From Allolobophora icterica (Eukaryota > Annelida > Clitellata > Crassiclitellata > Lumbricidae), in NCBI GenBank assembly GCA_963556255.1, contig OY744607.1, forward strand, positions 39,384,222 to 39,448,221: 64,000 nt of DNA, written 5' to 3'. The notes under the pieces are model-generated. The model was not told the origin of the DNA, searched no databases, and was given only the letters and a program-made list of their open reading frames with translations. The position numbers and the translations under genes are program-made. Positions within the stretch are counted from its first letter, which is position 1. Every line of letters starts with the position of its first letter. Below are positions 28,800 to 40,218 of the stretch, piece after piece.

Positions 28800-30290
28800 T
28801 CTTGAGAGTCTGATGATTCTCCTTAGCCAACTCATTTCTCAGTTAATGCCCTGATATATACATGTATGTATGGATACAGAAACTCACTTATTTAAGTATG
28901 TTAGTATGTATGTTGCATGTGGCATGGCCAAGATGACTTCATGTTTCTCTAATCAATTATTTAAGGACATTGGATTTTGCTTGATAATTTTTGTTCATTT
29001 GAATTTCTAATGTATGCATTCTTAGAGTTATCTCTCTCTTTTGCCATTGCTTTGAGTGTTTTGTTGTCTGGTTCTCTCAGGCCTTCCGGGACTTGCCTAT
29101 CTTAAGGGGTTTCAGGTTACTAACTGAACAGTAAATGTCAGTAAAGGTCAAAAGAACACTTGGAGTGGCACTGACCATTCTACTGCCCTGACACTCTATA
29201 GCTTATTGCCCTCTGTGCAGAATGTCAGGCTCAGTCCTTAACTATGAACTCCTATATACATATATATAATGTATATATGTGTAAATATGTATATGCATAC
29301 ATATATATATATAATTATATATAGGAGTCCATGCCTTATCAGCCCCCTTCCCCGGCAGAGGGATGCCTGGACCCAGAGTATTGTAGGTTTTCAGAAGGAC
29401 TGTTGCATTGATTTGGTGGAATTCTCATAGCCTGTCATCATGCTCTTCTTCAAGGTTATGAGGTTATTTAATTCAGGAACTCCAGATGTGGTGTATACTC
29501 TGGGCTCTGGATGAGAATCCATTGATTGGGCTGTGGGTGTCCCTTATTAATTAACTTTTTGTTCTTAATGATTTCACCTTCATTTAGGATGGTACAGGGG
29601 TTGCTTTTGTGAGATAGTTAAAAGGCCCTATGGTAAGTGTCTAGATGCATAGTTACATACATACATTTACATTGGTGCATAAATACATGTATAAATAATT
29701 ACATACCTGTACCTACTGCTAATTAAAATTTTGATCAGTCTGACTGCATGGCTTGGAAGCTGCGGACCTGGGAGTCTAAGACTTGATAAGAGGCAATTTG
29801 TCATGCTTGAAGACTAATGAGATAGAAGATAGAAGGAATTCCTTCCCACAACAGACGCAATATATCACAGCCTCTGATAATGTCAGAGCTATCTTGCTGG
29901 GAATGAGACGAGCCTGATGTAGTGAAGAGCCGCTGATGTTGAGGCCAGCATCTGAGGTATCCAGTTACACCACCACTGCCACCTGACTGTGGATGGCTTG
30001 TGTTATTCAAGAAGTGGGCGTTGCTTTGGGTGTGGTAGATAATCTGGTCCTCGTGGAGACCTGTTGAGGGGCTGTTTTGATAGTGAAGGTTGGTTGTGTG
30101 GGACAGCCACAGCAGCAGTATTGAAACTCATCTTATCATCTGAATCTGGACAAATAATTGGACAAAGGTTGGTGCATTAGAACGCATTCTGTGTTAGTTT
30201 AGCTTGGGCATAGGTTTTGTTCTGAAGTCGATGTGTGTTTTGGCAGAATGATTAAAGCAATAAGGGCCTCATCAGAAATCAGGACCTACT
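28800..30290. other. Presumed PALS1 intron, unassigned
   Basis: CpG-poor intronic DNA. An AT-rich block at 29248-29328 is bounded by inverted ACTCCTATATA arms (11 bp) and may be a small MITE. Otherwise nothing recognised. Confidence 0.4.
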
Positions 30291-30870
30291 GTGATTTCAT
30301 CGTTGTAGTGGTCATCATCTTCATCGTCAGTTCCTGACACCAACCCCTTGACTCTGATATGTGCAAAGAAGTGGTCTTCGTTTTTTGGTCATTTATCAAA
30401 ATCTGGCTGTTCTCCTGTTTAGTCCAAGTGTTATGTCTTTGTTTATATTGTCTCAGGGGCGGGGGGTGGGTGGCGGTGCTCAATAGTGTAGTGGTTAGTG
30501 TGCTGGACTGTCAATCAAGAGGTTGGTGGTTCAAATCCCCACAAAGACAGAAATTTAGTTCCAGATTTCTGCTGCACGTGTGCCTGTAGCAAACTCAGCT
30601 ATGATGAGTACACTGTTCGCTGTCGGTGGGAAGATGAGATGGTGAGGGAAGAGGACCGGCCACTCGCCCTCGTATGCCGAGGCTAAGAAAATGAAGTCGC
30701 TAACACTTCATTACCATGCCTGCCTCAGGGCTAGCTTATGGGACTGCTTTTCTTGTTCTTATATTGTCTGTCCTGCAGAGCCTTTGTCTTCCTTCTTTTG
30801 TTTCTGTTTCCTTCAAATCATGCACATAGTGCACTGTGTGGGATTTGATCAGTTGATATTAGAATTTTGT
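30290..30870 (-). pseudogene. RTE-like LINE 3' fragment, minus strand, split by a SINE
   Basis: Flanks at 30295-30453 and 30759-30870 match the minus-strand LINE fragments at 21.5 and 32.4 kb (ATCGTCAGTTCCTGAC, GTTATGTC, ATTGTCTGTCC). The SINE at 30454-30758 interrupts it. Confidence 0.6.
30454..30758 (+). mobile_element. Full-length tRNA-derived SINE with 11-bp duplication
   Basis: A box AGTGTAGTGGTTAG, B box GGTTCAAATCC, then the family body including GCCGAGGCTAAGAAAATGAA. TTATATTGTCT flanks it on both sides (30443-30453 and 30759-30769), fixing its limits. This is the best reference copy of the family in the window. Confidence 0.88.
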
Positions 30871-30879
30871 TTGGATGCG

Positions 30880-31170
30880 TAAGAACTGTTTTATGTCCTA
30901 ACTTATTATTTAATTTTCTGTAGTCTTGAAATTCCTGCAGTTTTCTTTAGGCAGTTCATTTTTTGCTGTGAGGATTCTTTCAAAGTACTGGTACTTCTTG
31001 AAGACAGTGTAGTGATTGAAGTACTATTGATGTCTGTGCCACACTCTATAAAATTCTAAACATCAAATTTTAAGTTTGGTTTAATAACTAATTTTAAGTC
31101 TAAGATATTTGCCTTTCTTTCTCGTTTGATATGTTTTAATTAACAAAGACTTTTTCTTCAAAGTTGATGA
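30880..31170. other. Presumed PALS1 intron, unassigned
   Basis: T-rich CpG-poor sequence, no features. Confidence 0.4.
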
Positions 31171-31173
31171 TGC

Positions 31174-31625
31174 AGGGTGGTCCAGTGGTTGGGATTTTAG
31201 ACTGCCAACCAAGAGGTCAGGAGTTCAAATCCCCTAAGGCAGAAAAGTGTTTGGAAACTTCTGTGCTACATGCATCCTCTGGTGAACTCGGCTATAAAAT
31301 GTTTGTGATATGGCTTAACTTCTGGTTAAGGTGAAGAGCCTGATAGCAGTTACTATGCTGGTCTGTCAACTCAGAGATTGTGGGTTCAAATCTCCCCAGG
31401 CAAGAAAGATGTTTCTAAATTGGCGATCCACTTAGACCCCCTAGTGAAGGCCGTGATAAAATAAATATACTAAACATACACTGTCGGGGGGGGGGGAGGG
31501 AGATCAGACATTGGGTCAAGAACTGGTCATCCGCCCTCATGTGCAGAGGTTAGGGAAATGAAGTTGCTAACATTTCATACCCATGCATGGCTGTCTCACT
31601 TGGTTACCTTCTGGGGACTGCATGC
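31174..31625 (+). mobile_element. Dimeric SINE with two tRNA-like heads
   Basis: One head has its B box (AGTTCAAATCC) near 31222, a second has GGTTCAAATC near 31382, then a single family 3' body (GTGCAGAGGTTAGGGAAATG). A G-run of 10 and GGGAGGGAG lie at 31485-31502. It may be one SINE inserted in another. Confidence 0.65.
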
Positions 31626-31629
31626 ATTT

Positions 31630-32290
31630 GTTTTAGCAGAAAAGAGAGTGAAATGGATGGATGAACGGCTGAAAGTAAAAACACTCCACCAAAGCAACTC
31701 CCTTTAGCGACTTTTTATGGAAGCAGGACCTGTTCTAGATAATCTTCTAAATTCAAGATTTGACTTTGAAAAATCAAGTCTGTGCCCTTGTCTTGAGTTG
31801 TTTATTTCTGTGGCTTAACTGATATAAGGACTGTGGACTGAGTGGCTGCCTCCGTTAGCAGCTGCTGTTTTAGAGTTCCTTGTGCAACAAGTGGTTCAGC
31901 AGCTTACTGAACGTAGTCTACATTTAAGCAAATATGTTACAAGCAACTGAAGTATTTACCAAAAAGGTCTTAACAGTTTGCCCTGGATGTTGTTTTTGCT
32001 GTTATATTCTTGATTGTTAGGCGAGAATCTTAAATCCTCAGAAGAAATGCAGATTATTTAAATAAGATTGTAAAAGGATGGCTAGCACAGGTCAGTCATG
32101 GATGCAAATCCATTGGTTTACCTCTACCTGTGTTGTGCAAACTAGCTGATGGAGAAATTAACTGTTTTTCGAGCCTCCTTCATATGCAGATGAATTTCTG
32201 TTTGTATTGAACTGCAGCGTCATTTCAGTTGGCAGGGAGTGCCTTTAAGAGTTTCCTAGATGGTGCTGTATAAATGTTGAGGTAATTAAT
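31630..32290. other. Presumed PALS1 intron, unassigned
   Basis: No recognisable features. Confidence 0.4.
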
Positions 32291-32294
32291 GATA

Positions 32295-32540
32295 TCATCA
32301 TCATCATCATCAGTGCTGACGGCAGCCATTCGGCGGCAATGGCTACGGGTAAATGATCTCCATTGTCCTTGGTCATTTGTCAAGTCAGTCGCCTCCTTAG
32401 GGTTAGTCCAAATGATGTTATGTCCTCAGTTATATTATCTATCCAGCATATAGTCTTGGTCTGCCTTTGTGTTTTTTTCCATCGAATCTTGCATGTAGTT
32501 CACTATGTGGTATTTGGTCAACTGGCATTAATTAATTATA
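32295..32540 (-). pseudogene. RTE-like LINE C-terminal fragment, minus strand
   Basis: Third copy of the minus-strand fragment (compare 21.5 and 30.3 kb), with GTTATGTCCTCAGTTATATT and GTCTTGGTCTGCC, the reverse of a GRPR...DNITEDI coding segment. Confidence 0.6.
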
Positions 32541-33654
32541 TGCTGTGATGAAAAATTATGCCTGGAAGGCTTGAAGCTGTAGAAACTCTAGCATGGCAAA
32601 GTGAAATGTTATAATGATATCAAAAGGTTTTAAGTTTATTGCCCACATACATACATACATACATACAGTAGGTAGACGTAATGTAGATGTAATCTCTAAT
32701 AATGCAGTCACCGTGGCCTATGGCCCAAAACATTATGCTGCAGAATTATCATGTATTAGGCTATAAAGAGCGATTGTTCTTGGGCATCAGACAGTTTCTA
32801 TGTATCTTCAGGCATGAGCGTTCTAGCCACAGTATTGTCTGATATAGATAGGTATTATATTTGAGAGTGTAATCATCATGTAGTTAGTGAAAAATTTTAT
32901 AGCTCCACGTCAGAGAAACTTCTCAGAGGCGCTACAGGCCTGACAATGCAAAATTGTTTCATGCCCTTACGATAAAAGGCAAAGCCATTTACCATAATCC
33001 ATGATCAAGATCGTGAGGCCAAAAAAAAATAATGGTGTGTTTCCGGTAACGCGACCGAGTCACTTTTTTGGCGCGACTCGGATAATTTTGGGGAAAAAAA
33101 TTTTTTTCGTAACTCATTTCGTGTCAGAGTTGCAGCTTTCCGACAATTGAAACCTCACTTTCTGTGCCAGAGGTGCAGAATTGCGACATTACTAAAGCAG
33201 CCGACCGTGGGAAATCAGCGATATTTCAATGTAAATAAGAGCACCGTTAATTAGAGCAACGAGATGCGTCGCCCGATGTGCAGACCTGCACGGGAAGGAC
33301 TTAGGTCTAAGGGTAATTAGAGCAAAAAACGGGCTGTAAGTTTCCCATGGTCAGCTTTTACAAATGTGGGAGGGTTGGGGAGATAATAGACCCGAAAGTC
33401 GGCGATTTTCCCACGGTTATGCGGCAGGGTTATTAACCAAATCCAATCATATTCAATGTAAATATTATCAACATCTACGATTATCGTACGTATCATAGTA
33501 TAAGTAACGTTTCCTTTATAGCAGCCTCAAGGTCAGCGTCAGCCTCCTAAGCAACCAACCCTGCCTATGGGGGAACAGTTGGTCGCAATGGCGACTGCTC
33601 GTTGCCGGCCCGCTATTGGGGGGGTCCGCTGTTCTGGGAGCCCACCGGAGTATA

Positions 33655-34312
33655 CATACATAAAACATACCTACATACAACATACATACATATATGTATG
33701 CATACATACATACAACAACATAGATACATGCATACATAAATGCATACATAAATGCATACATGCACATATACATTAATACACATATAAATGCACACATACA
33801 TACATACATACATGCATACATACATGCATACATGCATACATAAATGCATACATACACATATACATTAATACACATATAAATGCACACATACATACATACA
33901 TGCATACATGCATGCATACAACATACATACTTGCATACATACATGCATACATGCATACAAACATACATACAACATACACACATACATACAACATACATAC
34001 AACATGCATACAATATACATACAACATACAATGTCATACATACATAAATGCATACATACACATATACATTAATACACATATAAATACATACATACATACA
34101 TGCATACATACATGCATGTATACATTCAACATACATACATACATACAACATACATAAATGCATACAATATACATACATACAATATACATACATACAGCAT
34201 ACATACGTACATAAATGCATACATGCACATATACATTAATACACATATAAATGCACATATACATACATACATACATCATATATACATACATACAGCATAC
34301 ACACACAACATA
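33655..34312. repeat. (TACA)n tetranucleotide array, about 650 bp
   Basis: Long TACA array with higher-order units containing TGCACATATACATTAATACA repeated several times, so it has expanded by segmental duplication as well as slippage. His/Thr/Tyr and Cys/Met/Val frames are artefacts. Confidence 0.95.
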
Positions 34313-34394
34313 CGTTAGACTATCGTTGATGGCTGCCAGAAAACGATATCAATGAACTACACTTGTGAAAATATTACCCTTCTAGCATATATCT

Positions 34395-34868
34395 TCTTCT
34401 TTCTTCTTTGGTTCTCTGCCCTTAGGCAGGTTCGTATGTCCAACGGCGCCATTCCTCTCGATGTTGAGCTTCCGCTTTCATCTGTCTGTAGCCGTCCCTC
34501 TTTATTGTCCAGTCTAGGAACATTGTTCTTGGTCTTCCTCTTGTCTTTTTCCCTTCCATTCTACCCTCGATGATATCTCGTAGCAGGGAATTTCCTCTCA
34601 TTATATGGCCAATCCATCTTCTTTGACGCTCTCTGATTGTCCTCATCATGGATCTCTCCTCTCCCACCATTTGCAGTACTTCGTCATTTGTCTTGTGCTC
34701 TGTCCAGCTGATTCTCTCCATTCTATGCCATATCCACATTTCGAAGGCTTCTATCCTTTTGATGTCCTCCCCTCTTATAGTCCATGTTTCAGATCCGTAT
34801 AGAACCACACTCCATACCGGCGTCTTAACCATTTGCTTCTTCAGAGTCCTATTTAATTTTCCTCTCAA
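34395..34868 (-). pseudogene. RTE-like LINE ORF2 C-terminal region, minus strand
   Basis: An open minus-strand frame encodes [41 protein letters not shown] and [14 protein letters not shown], the conserved C-terminal domain of RTE-like retrotransposons often mis-annotated in invertebrates. It is uninterrupted over about 145 codons, hence fairly recent. The catalytic reverse transcriptase domain is absent. Confidence 0.85.
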
Positions 34869-34924
34869 GAGGAAGACACGACCTGGTATATGGAAAGGTC
34901 AAAACACTGACAAATAAGAAAAAT

Positions 34925-35085
34925 ATGGGTGGCGGAAGCGCAATCAAGGACAAGGATGGCAAGTTGCTTGAGGACGCAGACGATATCAGGAAAAGATGGA
35001 AGGAATATGTTGAGGATTTATATATGGGAAAAAGTAGCCAAGAAGATCTCGGGGAAGAACAAAGACCAAGTACCAAACACCAAGA
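34925..35085 (+). pseudogene. LINE linker fragment, plus strand
   Basis: Encodes IKDKDGKLLEDADDIRKRWK and EYVEDLY, the conserved segment between endonuclease and reverse transcriptase in RTE-like LINEs. It is in opposite orientation to its neighbour, so it is either a separate insertion or an inversion. Confidence 0.7.
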
Positions 35086-35352
35086 TAAATCCGTTCTAGC
35101 ATATATAAAGAAACCAATTTTAAAATTTAATTTACTGACAGATAAGTTTAAAGAAATTGAACTGTTTTTAGCAAGGTGTTTATTTAGTGACATCTTCTTG
35201 TTCTCAAAATGTAAGAAAAACAAAAAGGTGATACGGTCGCTATGAAATGACATTGTATAAAAATATTTTACAAAAAAAAATATTTTCCTACCTACCTACC
35301 CAGTTTTTTAAAACTCCGTTACCGGAAACACACCATTTTTTTTTTGGCCTGA

Positions 35353-36260
35353 TTAAGAGGTTTTATAAATCTGATGATGTACAGGTCAGAACTGACTTGC
35401 AGTTGAATTAAAATTAAGACCACAGCTCTTCATGTTGGTATATTGGTTCTTTAGCTTGAGAGACAGTTTCTATAAACGACTGGGCTTTGGTTTTTTATGT
35501 TGAGCAGAAGTCTTCTGCAGAATGTCTTGCATTTGATTGTTGGTCTATTATGCCTAGACTGACAGGTAGGTGCAGCTGTCAGTCATATCTGGCTCTTCAG
35601 AAGATACTTCCATTCATGTAACGAATGTTCTTTGACTACATCTTTGCTGAAACTCTGTTTTTTTTATGCTGTTATACATCATAATCTCTACGACTTTTTG
35701 CAGTTATAATAGTCTTGTTCTGCATGAAGCAGCACACGTTGTTGCATAGTGCAATGTGTCACCTGTAACAGACGGCCGGCTCTGGCAACATGTGCTAACA
35801 GTTTATGGTCTACTGTTGAAGTCGTAAAGCTATGAAAGCATTGTGTACCAATGTCCTCGATATTTAAAGTGAGCTCATTGACAGAAAGATCTCTCAATAC
35901 TTTGATTTATTTGCTAATCTTCCGGGTCCTAATAGAATAGCTTATCGCCTTTTTAACATCTATGGATGATCACCTTAGTAGCATAGCTCTTAGTAGCATA
36001 GCTAACTGCTCGGTTTCTACTCTTGCTGCCTGTAAGATAAATGCCTGGCCAGAGATTCAAGTGAAGTTCAGAGTGGCATGTATTATGTATTATTTTGCTT
36101 GTCCTGTTATAAGATTTATTTGTTTGCTGAGGAAATATCCTGTGAATAAGTTTTAATTGTGCTCCAGAAAACATAGTGTAGACAATCGGTCTAAGATGTG
36201 GACTTAGGCCCAACACCTTAGGCCTAATGTTCAGGTATGGCTCATCAGCAATGTGTAGAC
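35353..36260. other. Presumed PALS1 intron, unassigned
   Basis: CpG-poor intronic DNA with no features recognised. Confidence 0.4.
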
Positions 36261-36275
36261 TTCTGTGCAGTAGTT

Positions 36276-36365
36276 TCTGTAGATGACACAGATGGTGTAG
36301 GTGACACAGTCGATGTAGATGACACAGGTGATGTAGATGACAAAGATGATATAGACGACACAAGT
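36276..36365. repeat. GTAGATGACACA minisatellite
   Basis: Tandem 9/18-bp units (GATGTAGATGACACAG). The + frame reads Val-Asp-Asp-Thr repeats and the - frame Leu-Cys-His; neither looks like a gene. Confidence 0.8.
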
Positions 36366-36879
36366 GCGGAAAATACACGAGTGTATGTGCACCCTGTGTT
36401 GCAGAAATATCCCAACTGTAAAAAAGTAGTCTAATTTACACCGTAGCTACTCATCCATTAAAAAACACTGTAAAATGTTGAACACGTGAAGAGTTCTTTT
36501 TGCAATGTAAAGTTTTTGAATATTATCTTTAAAATGATATTTCAAATATTGATATCTGGCATGTAAATCTCCTGTTATTCATTCTTTATGCATTATGTTT
36601 CTGTACAGTCGCTCTATCTTTATATTAATCCACAGATTTAATATATTCATGTAGTCTACAACAATGGCTATAGCACAGTTTCTGATGATGAGAACTCTGT
36701 ACTGTCAACCGTGAGATCCAGGATTCATTTCACTGTTGATCCAGCAAGACAAGTTCGTCTTAAGTTTGCACCTTTGTGAGGTGCTGTAAAATGTGCTGTA
36801 AAATACTTATTGTATATACATGGCATATGCTTGCTTGCATGCATGTGCATACATACATGCACATAATGTTACAAAACAT

Positions 36880-37320
36880 TTATGTAGTGCACCCTTCAGG
36901 CACCTCCAGAAGCACTGAGCACCTCTCAAAACAAATGCATGTACACTTGTATGAGTGCATGTATAATAATTATAATAAGTGATTAATGTTTCAGAAATCA
37001 GCTTGAATCTTAGCAATGGGCATTCACAAGGGGAGGGAAATAGTGGATGGCAGAAGATAAAACTAAATAACTTATGAATTAATTAAATAAAACTTAAGTA
37101 GTTTGCCTGCATACATGTTTGCACACAAATGTACATACATAATGCTTACATGGATGCATACATACATGCCTACATACATGCACACATACATACCTGCATA
37201 CATGCATTCATTCATTCAAGAAATTTGTCTAGCACCCCTTCAAGATGCCTACTTAGAGGTACTCCCTGCCCATCCACAGCTAAAAACAGAGATTTAAGTA
37301 ACTTACAGAATGTGGGCAGA
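36880..37320. repeat. Two copies of a dispersed repeat with CATA microsatellites
   Basis: Segments at 36875-36935 and 37215-37270 share a core with (T)GTAGTGCACCC or TCTAGCACCCC, TTCA(A)G and CCACAG/CTCCAGAAG-type motifs. Both sit next to TACATACATGCA arrays. Confidence 0.4.
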
Positions 37321-37329
37321 TTGTTGGGG

Positions 37330-38480
37330 GAAGGGGTGAGGGGGCAGCCAGCGCAGCTCCGGCAGGAGCTGATAACAAGTGGGGGAAAAGGCCCAACACT
37401 GTCTGACAGAGGAGTGAGAGCTTTTGGAACAAAAGTTACCCACAGCCCAGGCGCAATGAGCCCACTATGAGGTCAGACACAGCCCTGAACAGAGGGAGGT
37501 CAGATAGGTAGGATCATACATTCATACATGCATAAGTACAGTGCATGCATGCAGTTCAATAGGGACATGTACATTGACACCTGACAGTTTAAGCAGGCAC
37601 CTGTTCTAGCTACAGATAATAAAATTATTATTGTCACTATTGTCTGCCTGTATTAGACATTACTTGTAACTTTAGGCTGGCATTTCTTACCAGCAGCTGT
37701 TTTTCAGTGTTAGCTTAACAGAATGTTGATTAGAAAGTAATTAATATTTTTTATATATATTAGTTTCTTTGGTTCTACTGATAAGATTAAGTCTGGGTAA
37801 TAAGATAACGTGATTGGTAATTTTTTTTGCTATACCCAGGATACTTGAGACTATGGGGCTGATGAGTTAAATCTGACCTTTGGCTTCGGTGGAGTTTCTG
37901 TTTACTGCCTGGCTCTGAACTTTATTCTTTTTACTCACCCCTGTAAATTGGCAGCTGCTCAGTTGCCCCTCTGAGGGCATAAGTGGGGTGCTGCCAAAAT
38001 CATTTGGTACTGTCCTCAAAGTTCTTAATATTACCCCTTAATGTCCTCAAGGAAGGGCTGGGTTGTGGCATTCATTATCCAAATTCTGCGTGTTTGTGGG
38101 TGATGTGTGTGTGTGTGTGGGGGTGGTGGTGTGTTTGTGCCTGCGTGCAAGAGAAGTTTTACAAGTGCATTGATAAGTTGACTGTACAAAGAGGGATGGC
38201 TTGAGAAAGGGTTTTGGTTCTGTGTGTTTAGTTGCAGCAGACAGTCGTCTGCTGGAATCAGGTGCAGCTAAGGGTTTGCTTGGTCTAGTTTATGTCTGCT
38301 AATACTCCGAAATTAAAGCTTAGAAGGGCTTCTGCTGCTGTGCTGAGCTGTTGACAGTTTAAAATCGTCCTCATGCTGGGCAGTGGTACTTTTCAACTCA
38401 GCAGGATGCTGTGTTGTGGTGTAAGTTTCTCACGCTTGACATGCATTTCGTGTTGCAGCCTATCCACCTACAAATACCAC
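37330..38480. other. Presumed PALS1 intron, unassigned
   Basis: CpG-poor. A short (TG)n run occurs at 38105-38135. No genes seen. Confidence 0.4.
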
Positions 38481-38504
38481 TTTGCATTTCTAATATGCAT
38501 GTCT

Positions 38505-38635
38505 AAAATACGTTTCTAGTACGCGTTTTTAGTACGCATTTCTAGCACGCGTTTTTAGTACGCGTTTCTAGTATGCAATTCTTGTACATACGCATTTCTT
38601 GTATGCTTTTATAGTATGCTTCTAACGTCTTTATT
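38505..38635. repeat. 13-bp ACGCGTTTTTAGT minisatellite
   Basis: About nine degenerate copies (ACGCGTTTCTAGT, ACGCATTTCTAGC, ATGCAATTCTTGT). CpG-containing and TpG/CpA-containing versions alternate, as if CpG were decaying by deamination. Confidence 0.8.
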
Positions 38636-39413
38636 GACCAGAGACTATTGTGTCTTTTTCTAACATACATTGAATCTGATGCGTTTCTCTTGAACTGGCA
38701 CCATATAAATGTCCAGTTATGTATGATTACAATTATAACTAATGTGCTGTCAATGTCAGTTGGAAAAATCCAAAATACTCCATTTAGCTGCACTTCCAGT
38801 AAGGTTAGGAAGATTTAGGTAAAGTAATTTGTAATTGCAAATTTGTACATGTATGTGTAATTGTCCATTTCAAGAAACCACATAGGTACTTTACTTCCTG
38901 TAAGGTAAGAAAAGGTAAAGTAATTGTTTATTTTTGAGGCACCTTATAGTTACTTGCAGTAAGGTAGGTGAAGTTATTGGCCTTTTGTTTGACGCCTTCT
39001 TTAGTTATGATAGCACACCTGAAGATAAGCATGACCAAAGTTAGCAACTCCAAGACCCTCTGAATGTGAATTTATTGGCTCAATATTGGAGTTTTGTGGG
39101 AAACGGTGGTGAAAGGCTTACTGTCTGAAATGCTGGGTAGGAATGCTATGGTATTGTTTTCTTATGCTGATGAAATAAAGAAAGGCTTACATATGTAAGC
39201 CATATTATGAACAAACTCTTTCTTGATACTTGTTAAAGTACCTTGTACTTTAAGTATGGAAGTCTCAAATTTCCAATTTACATCCAACCAAGTTTGAATA
39301 TTCGGTTTAAGAATTGCCTGCTTATTATTGTGTGTATAACAGTTGTTTTGATATGTATTTGTAGCAAATTTGTTTGGTTTTCTGGACGGCGTTAAGATCT
39401 TCCATCCTTCCAG

Positions 39414-39587
39414 CCTTGCTGAATGGAACGTAGAAGTATCCGGAACGATACTTTTACGTCATCGAATGCCGACGACTTGTAGACTTGGCAGGTTCTAAGA
39501 AACTAATTGCATAAGAACAGTGTTCTATCGAATGTCAAAAGTTATAAGCACTTAAGGCACTTTCAGGACTTCTGAACTTGAGCCAAG
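39414..39587 (+). promoter_or_regulatory. PALS1 5' leader, possible alternative promoter
   Basis: A good acceptor (CTTCCATCCTTCCAG, ending 39413) could begin the first coding exon; a second (TTTCAG, ending 39566) lies closer to the ATG. The segment keeps CpGs inside a CpG-poor zone and contains a CREB/ATF-like TTACGTCA (39454-39461). It is either conserved 5' UTR or an internal promoter. Confidence 0.45.
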
Positions 39588-40218
39588 ATGGAGATGTCGG
39601 TGTTCAACAGCTATTCCAATGAAGCACAGGCTCAGAAGGAGAATTCTCGAGGCCTCAACGTCCAGGACACGCAGTTTGTCGGCTTTAATCGTGAATTCGG
39701 AAATCGAAAACTAGGGGCAGATCTGTCTTACGACGATCGTGGCCCACATCGTGAAATGGCGATCGACTGTCCGGTCACTTTCATCGGCACAAGGAAGGAG
39801 ACTCCTCGCTATCCTACCCCTCTCGGTATTATCCAGAACTCAGCAACGGACATTCCAAAGGGTAGCTTCTCGTCTGGCACGTCGTCCAAGACTTCCGGTT
39901 ACTATGTTGCCAAGTCGTCAGGTCCAGAATCCTCCAGCATTTCACGAAGACAGATGGAAGAGGACCAGATGGAAAGAATTCGATATTACCAGGAGGAGCT
40001 TGCAAAGCGTCGAGAAATGGAGGAGAAGTTCAATCGAGAACAGGAGTTCCTCCGAACGTCGTTGAGAGGATCGAAGAAACTGCAAGAACTCGAAGAGAAA
40101 GGAGCGAAAGGATTATCGGTCAATGCGACTGGGATCGATAATCCCACTTACTTGGTTGATGAGGATGAAGCTGACAGACCGATGCGTGACTCATACATTG
40201 GCAGCTTACCACCGCTAG
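39588..40218 (+). CDS. Pals1: PALS1 exon 1: N-terminal region
   Basis: ATG with A at -3 and G at +4. It encodes residues 1-210. HREMAIDCP aligns with human HREMAVDCP, where V37 and D38 contact Par6; here these are I59 and D60. A coil rich in Arg/Glu follows ([20 protein letters not shown]), then TGIDNPTY. About 22 residues more than human precede the Par6 motif and the segment after it is also longer. The donor is CTAG|GTAAGT, phase 1. Confidence 0.93.

Larger units (their letters stand above)
33017..35349. mobile_element. 2.3 kb composite TIR element, GGTGTGTTTCCGG termini
   Basis: Left end GGCC, A9, then TGGTGTGTTTCCGGTAACG; the right end is its reverse complement with A10. TGA flanks both ends (33014-33016, 35350-35352), a possible 3-bp duplication. 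The interior holds a (TACA)n array (about 33650-34310), a minus-strand RTE-like LINE end and a plus-strand LINE linker piece. It is CpG-richer than the surrounding intron, implying a later insertion. No transposase was recognised. Confidence 0.7.

Noticed and set aside
33516..34306. Cys/Tyr/Met/Val-rich frames of up to 234 codons
   Set aside because: Products of the TACA tetranucleotide array.
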